From assembly GCA_964572225.1 (NCBI GenBank), contig CAZNFR010000067.1, forward strand, positions 1-19,576: DNA of 19,576 bases, written 5' to 3'. Shown here one piece after another: positions 15,468 through 19,576 of this stretch. The notes beneath the pieces were generated by a model. The model was not told the DNA's origin and made no database searches. It was given only the letters and a program-made list of their open reading frames with translations. Position numbers and translations under genes: made by a program. This stretch comes from CAZNFR01 sp964572225 (GTDB lineage: Bacteria > Bacteroidota > Bacteroidia > Bacteroidales > GCA-2748055). Each line of letters opens with the position of its first letter. Within the stretch, counting starts at the first letter, position 1.

Positions 15468-15505
15468 GCAAAATAAGTGATAAGGATGCCTGGAAAAAGC
15501 CTTCC

Positions 15506-16417
15506 TCAGAACAAGCCGTCGACCGAAAGGTAGCGTTCACCGGTATCATAACAGAAAGTAAGGATTCTGGAACCTTTGGGCAGATCAGGGATCTTTTTAT
15601 TGACCGCTGCGAGGGAGGCACCGGAGCTAATTCCAATAAACAGGCCTTCCTCTCTGGCAGCTCGTCTGGCGAAGGTATAAGCTTCCTCCTGGGCAACAGG
15701 AACGGTCCCGTCGAGCAGTGACTTGTCCAGATTATCGGGAATGAATCCGGGCCCTATTCCCTGAATTCTGTGCGGACCGGGTTCTCCTCCGGCGATCACG
15801 GGCGATTCGGCAGGTTCGACGGCAAAAACTTTCAGATGTGAGAATTGCTGCTTCAGAACCCTGGCCACACCGGTAATATGTCCTCCGGTGCCTACGCCGG
15901 TAATCAGGTAATCCAATCCTTCAGGGAAGTCTGACAGGATTTCTTCAGCAGTAAATTTTATATGAGCACCCGGATTGGCGGGATTGTCAAACTGGGAAGG
16001 GATCCATGCATTATTAATGCTGTCTCTCAACTCTTTGGCCCTGGCAATGGAACCTTTCATTCCCTCTTTCCGGTCTGTTAACTCGAATTCGGCACCGTAT
16101 GCTGCCATTATGGTTCTTCTTTCGACCGACATGGATTCGGGCATGACCAGGATTATGCGGTATCCCTTTACTGCGGCGACCATAGCCAGACCAATGCCGG
16201 TATTTCCACTGGTAGGTTCAATAATGACCGAACCGGGTTTCAGTATTCCTTGCTTTTCGGCTTCATTTACCATATTCAGTGCAATCCGGTCCTTGATGCT
16301 TCCTCCGGGATTTGCTTTCTCGAGTTTTAACCAAACCTCATAATCGCCCGGATACAGTTTGTTTAATCTAATATGCGGGGTATTCCCAACCTGGTCAAGA
16401 ATAGTGTTGAATTTCAT
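15506..16417 (-). CDS. cysK: Cysteine synthase A (O-acetylserine sulfhydrylase)
   Basis: PLP enzyme that replaces the acetyl group of O-acetylserine with sulfide to make cysteine. The 303-residue length is normal. K42 in NPGGSIKDR is the PLP Schiff-base lysine. PTSGNTGIG (68-76) binds the substrate carboxylate, GTGGHITG (176-183) cradles the PLP phosphate, and GISSGAS (262-268) contacts the pyridine nitrogen. The end, TFCYDTGERYLS, is the usual CysK terminus. The gene begins 20 bp after the serine acetyltransferase stop, giving a complete two-step serine-to-cysteine operon. Cystathionine beta-synthase is less likely because the protein lacks a C-terminal regulatory domain and has the CysK-type tail. 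Confidence 0.95.
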   Translation of the reverse strand: MKFNTILDQVGNTPHIRLNKLYPGDYEVWLKLEKANPGGSIKDRIALNMVNEAEKQGILKPGSVIIEPTSGNTGIGLAMVAAVKGYRIILVMPESMSVERRTIMAAYGAEFELTDRKEGMKGSIARAKELRDSINNAWIPSQFDNPANPGAHIKFTAEEILSDFPEGLDYLITGVGTGGHITGVARVLKQQFSHLKVFAVEPAESPVIAGGEPGPHRIQGIGPGFIPDNLDKSLLDGTVPVAQEEAYTFARRAAREEGLFIGISSGASLAAVNKKIPDLPKGSRILTFCYDTGERYLSVDGLF

Positions 16418-16437
16418 GATCTCTCGGATATTTCGGG

Positions 16438-17271
16438 TTAAATAACAAAATTAATGGGCTCATTAAAATCCTTGCTGTCGCGTCTTACTGCTTTATGCTG
16501 TCTGTAAACCACCGAATGGGGCATAACGCTCTCAGTGAGCCAGACGTTGCCTCCAATTACAGTATCGTGACCCACTACGGTATTTCCCCCAAGAATGGTA
16601 CTCCCTGCATAGATGATGACATTATCCTCAATGGTTGGGTGTCTTTTGGTTTCTTTTAGTTTCTTTTCAACGTACATGGCACCCAGTGTCACACCCTGGT
16701 AAATTTTCACATTATCACCGATAATGGATGTTTCACCAATTACGACTCCGGTTCCATGATCGATCAGCATGTTTTTGCCGATATGGGCTCCCGGGTGAAT
16801 ATCGATCCCTGTCTTACTGTGGGCGTATTCGCTCATCACTCTCGGGATAACCGGTACCTGCTGAAGGTAAAGCTGATGGGAAATCCGGTAAATGCTCAAG
16901 GCATAGAAGCCGGGATAGGCAAGGATCACTTCTTCAGTACATCTTGCGGCCGGATCACCCTTCATGAAAGTTTCCGCATCGTTTAACAAGGACTTGAAGA
17001 TGGAGGGTAATTCAGTAAAAAATTCACGGGAAATATCTCTTGGATCTCTTTGCAATTCTTTCCCCATTGGAATTAGCAGCTCTTTCAGCCTCAGCTCGAG
17101 TCGTTCGAGCCGGATCTCAATCTCGATTTTATTGATAAACCGGTTTTGTTTTATGGGAAAAAGAAGGAAAATCAAATCATCCATGAAATGATGGGTGTCT
17201 ACCATAGAGGGCACCTCTGCACAGTAGCCTTTATTTATGGAATCAATATATTCAGCAAATGCTTTTCTCAT
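16438..17271 (-). CDS. cysE: Serine O-acetyltransferase (EpsC/CysE type)
   Basis: Transfers acetyl from acetyl-CoA to L-serine, the first step of cysteine synthesis. The 277-residue protein has a helical N-terminal region (about 1-150). A left-handed beta-helix of hexapeptide repeats follows (about 155-250): TGIDIHPGAHIG with catalytic D157, MLIDHGTGVVIGET with catalytic H172, then VKIYQGVTLGA and TILGGNTVVG. The end, EPINFVI, includes a C-terminal isoleucine, the residue that in CysE inserts into the CysK active site to form the cysteine synthase complex. That is consistent with the partner gene 20 bp downstream, but complex formation here is inferred. The long N-terminus resembles EpsC-like acetyltransferases of this phylum. 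Confidence 0.92.
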   Translation of the reverse strand: MRKAFAEYIDSINKGYCAEVPSMVDTHHFMDDLIFLLFPIKQNRFINKIEIEIRLERLELRLKELLIPMGKELQRDPRDISREFFTELPSIFKSLLNDAETFMKGDPAARCTEEVILAYPGFYALSIYRISHQLYLQQVPVIPRVMSEYAHSKTGIDIHPGAHIGKNMLIDHGTGVVIGETSIIGDNVKIYQGVTLGAMYVEKKLKETKRHPTIEDNVIIYAGSTILGGNTVVGHDTVIGGNVWLTESVMPHSVVYRQHKAVRRDSKDFNEPINFVI

Positions 17272-17309
17272 TTTGTACCTGATAATTGGTTATGACAGCT
17301 ATGAAGCGA

Positions 17310-17340
17310 CAAAGTTGTTATTTACCGGGTTAATAACAAA
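17310..17340 (-). promoter_or_regulatory. Putative promoter of the cysE-cysK operon with internal dyad
   Basis: On the minus strand a TTTG (17340-17337) and CAACTTTG (17317-17310, one mismatch to TAnnTTTG) are exactly 19 bp apart, the usual Bacteroidota spacing, 39 bp before the cysE ATG. An 8-bp perfect inverted repeat (TTGTTATT at 17315-17322, AATAACAA at 17332-17339) lies across the promoter and would suit a repressor or activator dimer. Regulation by sulfur status is only a guess. Confidence 0.4.
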
Positions 17341-17402
17341 GTCTTAACAGGATGAAAACAGCATTGTTCGATAAATAACAAAAGTCTTCCCGGGGTTGAG
17401 GG

Positions 17403-17434
17403 TTTGGTGAAGATTGAATTATTCCCGTATTTTG
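17403..17434 (+). promoter_or_regulatory. Putative promoter of pssA
   Basis: TTTG at 17403-17406 is followed after 21 bp by TATTTTG at 17428-17434. The second box has one base fewer than TAnnTTTG. It lies 43 bp before the pssA ATG. The match is imperfect. Confidence 0.3.
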
Positions 17435-17477
17435 CTGGGAAAATTTCATTCATCTGACCGGCTTGTGGGGGATAGCT

Positions 17478-18176
17478 ATGAAAAGGCACATTCCAAATAT
17501 CATCACCCTTTTTAACCTGGTTTCCGGAGTTTCCGGCATCCTGTTGGTTATTTCCGGCAGGTTTGATTTGGCTGTGGGTATGATTCTTTTGGCTTCGGTT
17601 TTTGATTTTATCGACGGATTTGCAGCCCGTTTGCTTAAAGCCGGATCAGAAACAGGCAGGCAGTTGGACTCCCTTGCAGATGTGACAAGTTTCGGAACCT
17701 TACCGGCAGTTTTGATTTACAGTATGCTTTCAGAGAGCCAGGTAGATACACTTCCGGGATTCCTTCCCTTTCTGGCAGTTCTGCTGCCATGTTCTTCAGC
17801 TTACCGCTTGGCGATTTTCCATAATGATCCGGAGCAGTCATCTGACTTTAAAGGACTTCCCACTCCTGCTTCTGCCCTTTTTTTTGCCGGCCTCCTAATG
17901 ACCCTGAGACAAACCGGGTATATGGACCTGGCAGGGGGTATTCTTTGTCTGTATGTATCGATATTTCTGATTTCCTGGTTGCAAATAAGCCGGCTTCCCA
18001 TGCTTTCCCTCAAACCTAAAAAAACAGGGAAAAGAGAAAAGATCTTCCGGATTGCCCTGTTGGTTTTCAGTTTGGTAATAATAATGATCAATCCCTGGAT
18101 AGGGATTATGTTTGCCGTGGGTTTCTACATATTTTTATCCCTTATTCTGTCGGGTAAAAAGCCAAATTCAGGTTAA
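17478..18176 (+). CDS. pssA: CDP-diacylglycerol--serine O-phosphatidyltransferase
   Basis: Makes phosphatidylserine, the precursor of phosphatidylethanolamine, from CDP-diacylglycerol and serine; integral inner-membrane protein. The complete CDP-alcohol phosphotransferase signature is present: D43, D46-G47, A50-R51, G60, D64 and D68 with canonical spacing (FDFIDGFAARLLKAG then GRQLDSLAD). The 232-residue protein has about seven or eight hydrophobic segments and opens with MKRHIPNIITLFNLVSG, typical of the Bacillus-type PssA subfamily. I chose ATG at 17478; a TTG at 17463 would add five residues of no family resemblance. It is transcribed divergently from cysE and converges on the cyd genes with only 12 bp between stops. 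Confidence 0.93.
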   Translation: MKRHIPNIITLFNLVSGVSGILLVISGRFDLAVGMILLASVFDFIDGFAARLLKAGSETGRQLDSLADVTSFGTLPAVLIYSMLSESQVDTLPGFLPFLAVLLPCSSAYRLAIFHNDPEQSSDFKGLPTPASALFFAGLLMTLRQTGYMDLAGGILCLYVSIFLISWLQISRLPMLSLKPKKTGKREKIFRIALLVFSLVIIMINPWIGIMFAVGFYIFLSLILSGKKPNSG

Positions 18177-18183
18177 GACCCTT

Positions 18184-18203
18184 AAGATCTACTTACTGAT
18201 CTT
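18184..18203. terminator. Possible small hairpin between pssA and the cyd small ORF
   Basis: AAGATC (18184-18189) and GATCTT (18198-18203) form a 6-bp perfect stem with an 8-nt loop in the 12-bp gap and last codons between the convergent genes. There is no U-tract, so any terminator role is weak. Confidence 0.2.
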
Positions 18204-18296
18204 CTCGTATCTCCGCAGAGCAATTCTGACCAGCCAGTATGTAACCAGGATGAGCAGTGGCCATGTGAGATACAACATTATCCATTTTAAATACAT
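18189..18296 (-). CDS. 35-residue single-span membrane protein, candidate bd-oxidase small subunit (CydX-like)
   Basis: A short frame that standard length cut-offs miss. It starts at ATG 18296, 12 bp after the cydB stop, with an A/G-rich stretch (GAAAGAATC) just before it, and ends at TAG 18189. The product begins MYLKWIMLYLTWPLLILV and has one hydrophobic segment (about 4-26) rich in aromatic residues (W5, W12, W21) with P13 in its middle. A basic tail RRYEKISK fits a cytoplasmic end. Known bd oxidases carry one-helix subunits of similar size encoded next to cydAB (CydX in E. coli, CydS in Geobacillus). I see no residue-level match to those, so the assignment rests on position, size and topology. 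It could instead be a protein particular to this phylum. Confidence 0.65.
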   Translation of the reverse strand: MYLKWIMLYLTWPLLILVTYWLVRIALRRYEKISK

Positions 18297-18308
18297 GATT
18301 CTTTCAGT

Positions 18309-19439
18309 TTAATAAAGATGAGATTCGGATTCAATTTCATTTACATCGATCTGCTTTTTATTTATGGCTCTCCATGCGTAAACTATGTAAGCCAGTACAA
18401 AAGGTACAAACAGGGACACATAGCTCATGGCTGTTAGGGTGTATTCACTTGAGGATGCATTCTGAATATGCAGAGAACTTTGCAGATCGGCATTGGATGG
18501 ATAAAAAGCTGTGTTATTAAAACCGGCAATCAAAAACACGGTAAACACGGTAAGGATTGTACCCGTACCTGAATACCAGATGAGGTTTTTATGAAAGCCT
18601 GTGAGGGCACGGATAAGTGAATAAACCACCAGCAGCACTCCTGCAAGGAAGATCCCGGTCACCAGAGGCATCTCGAGAAAATTATGAAGATATTTATTGG
18701 CTTCCATGCTCACCTCCATGGTTGCCGGATCGTAAGCATATCCATCCTTCAGAAGCAAACGGACCAACCAGTAGAGGAATGCAATGAGAAATACAGCCGT
18801 ACTTACAAGCAATTGATTTTTTGACCGGTTAATGATGTTATCGTCTTTTACATTCTTAAAGAAATAATGGATGGCGAGGATCCTTGCAAGTGCAAAAATG
18901 GCGATGCCGAGGGCAACATTATGAAAATTTGTAACTGCTTCCAGTCCTCTCCATGGACTGGTCCAGGTGGAAAAATTCATATCGTCGACTACAAAATTTG
19001 CACCATTAAAAAAAGTTCCCACCGCAGTACCGATCAGCACTGTGCCCAGAATTCCGTTCAGCAGAAGAAAAATATCATAGGTTCTCTTTCCCAGGAAATT
19101 CCCGGGTTTGGACCGGAATTCATAGGCAATAGCCTGGATAATAAAACAAAACAGAATGGCCATCCATACCCAGTAGGCTCCACCGAAGCTGGTGGAATAA
19201 AACAAGGGGAAAGATGCGAAGAAGGCACCCCCGAAGGTTACGAGGGTAGTAAAGGTAAACTCCCATTTTCTTCCGAGAGCATTCACCAGGATAGTCTTTT
19301 CGTTCTCGGTTTTTCCAAGGGTATATATCAGGGTTTGTCCGCCCTGAACGAACATGAGAAAAACCAGGAAGCTGGCGAGAAGGGATATGATTACCCACCA
19401 GTATTGCTGAAGTTCCAGATGCGATAATGATTCAAACAT
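18309..19439 (-). CDS. cydB: Cytochrome bd ubiquinol oxidase subunit II
   Basis: Non-haem-rich subunit of the bd-type quinol oxidase, a high-oxygen-affinity terminal oxidase of the inner membrane. The 376-residue protein has eight to nine hydrophobic segments. FVQGGQTL (about 30-37) and GRKWEFTFT (56-64), with W59-E60, correspond to the conserved quinol-oxidase subunit II region near the haem b595/d pocket. AGFNNTAFYPS (in the C-terminal third) is the conserved N-x-x-x-YP motif of CydB proteins. The ATG lies one base after the cydA stop, within GGAGGAAAATAAAATG, which gives an unusually good Shine-Dalgarno sequence for this phylum. The small ORF follows 12 bp later. Confidence 0.95.
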   Translation of the reverse strand: MFESLSHLELQQYWWVIISLLASFLVFLMFVQGGQTLIYTLGKTENEKTILVNALGRKWEFTFTTLVTFGGAFFASFPLFYSTSFGGAYWVWMAILFCFIIQAIAYEFRSKPGNFLGKRTYDIFLLLNGILGTVLIGTAVGTFFNGANFVVDDMNFSTWTSPWRGLEAVTNFHNVALGIAIFALARILAIHYFFKNVKDDNIINRSKNQLLVSTAVFLIAFLYWLVRLLLKDGYAYDPATMEVSMEANKYLHNFLEMPLVTGIFLAGVLLVVYSLIRALTGFHKNLIWYSGTGTILTVFTVFLIAGFNNTAFYPSNADLQSSLHIQNASSSEYTLTAMSYVSLFVPFVLAYIVYAWRAINKKQIDVNEIESESHLY

Positions 19440-19440
19440 T

Positions 19441-19576
19441 TTATTTTCCTCCTTCTTCTTTAGGTCCGATTTTTATTTGTCGTGTCATAATTCCCACCTC
19501 TGCTATGGCCAGTGCGGTAAACACAGCGGCAAACAGCCAGAAAGTTACCTGAACGGCACCCACGCTGATATTGGAA
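19441..19576 (-). CDS. cydA: Cytochrome bd ubiquinol oxidase subunit I, C-terminal end (partial)
   Basis: Only the last 44 residues lie in the window; the gene continues beyond 19576. The piece has a final membrane helix (VTFWLFAAVFTALAIAEV) followed by a short hydrophilic tail with RQIKIGPKEEGGK and a TAA stop. A terminal helix followed by R/K-Q-I-K-x-GP is typical of CydA C-termini, and the location one base before cydB supports the call. The haem ligands lie outside the window and cannot be checked. Confidence 0.85.
   Translation of the reverse strand, partial: SNISVGAVQVTFWLFAAVFTALAIAEVGIMTRQIKIGPKEEGGK

Noticed and set aside
15407..15721. Plus-strand open frame of 104 codons across the HAD-cysK gap
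   Set aside because: Overlaps cysK and the HAD gene on the opposite strand; composition looks like a shadow of coding DNA.
18867..19427. Plus-strand open frame of 186 codons
   Set aside because: It lies wholly antisense to cydB, whose protein has clear family motifs; the translation is hydrophilic and Gly/Lys/Ser-rich with no recognisable domain.

Overview
The window looks like a chromosomal segment from a member of the phylum Bacteroidota, probably a free-living or anaerobic/microaerobic Bacteroidales- or Marinilabiliales-like lineage (the placement below phylum is inference). Support comes from the gene order soj/parA - parB - DUF5683 - LysM-bearing lytic transglycosylase, which is typical of the phylum, from a two-gene cydAB bd oxidase, from the long EpsC-like serine acetyltransferase, and from promoter-like TAnnTTTG boxes with little use of Shine-Dalgarno sites.

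Layout. (1) 1-1659: an IS701-like insertion sequence of about 1.5 kb with imperfect inverted repeats at 152-176 and 1635-1659. Its transposase (minus strand) carries two in-frame TAG codons and no frameshift. Two hairpins lie in its leader; one of them covers the start codon. (2) 1837-5582: two AT-rich, convergent genes for large polytopic membrane proteins of GT-C-glycosyltransferase-like character. (3) 12622 down to 5661, minus strand: parA, parB, DUF5683, lytic transglycosylase, SGNH-hydrolase-like protein and MBOAT O-acyltransferase, closely packed. The GT-C-like gene at 5582-3309 follows in the same direction. (4) 12954-13880, plus strand: a diacylglycerol-kinase-family lipid kinase. (5) 17271 down to 13904, minus strand: serine acetyltransferase, cysteine synthase, a small HAD-type hydrolase and a glutamine-cyclotransferase lipoprotein; the last two overlap. 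(6) 17478-18176, plus strand: phosphatidylserine synthase, transcribed divergently from the cysteine genes. (7) 19576 down to 18189, minus strand: the 3' end of cydA, cydB and a 35-residue single-membrane-segment protein.

How the genes fit together. ParA and ParB partition the chromosome. The neighbouring transglycosylase remodels peptidoglycan, and the MBOAT/SGNH pair has the architecture of a periplasmic O-acetylation system acting on a cell-wall or surface polysaccharide. CysE-like and CysK form the two-step serine to cysteine pathway. PssA and the lipid kinase belong to phospholipid metabolism. CydAB with its small partner is a high-affinity quinol oxidase.

The observations most worth a second look are the unlisted 35-residue ORF behind cydB, the acylation pair inserted behind the parAB-transglycosylase genes, the pair of amber codons at conserved tryptophan positions in the transposase, and the hairpin over that transposase's start codon. 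I found no rRNA, tRNA or CRISPR array and no convincing parS site.
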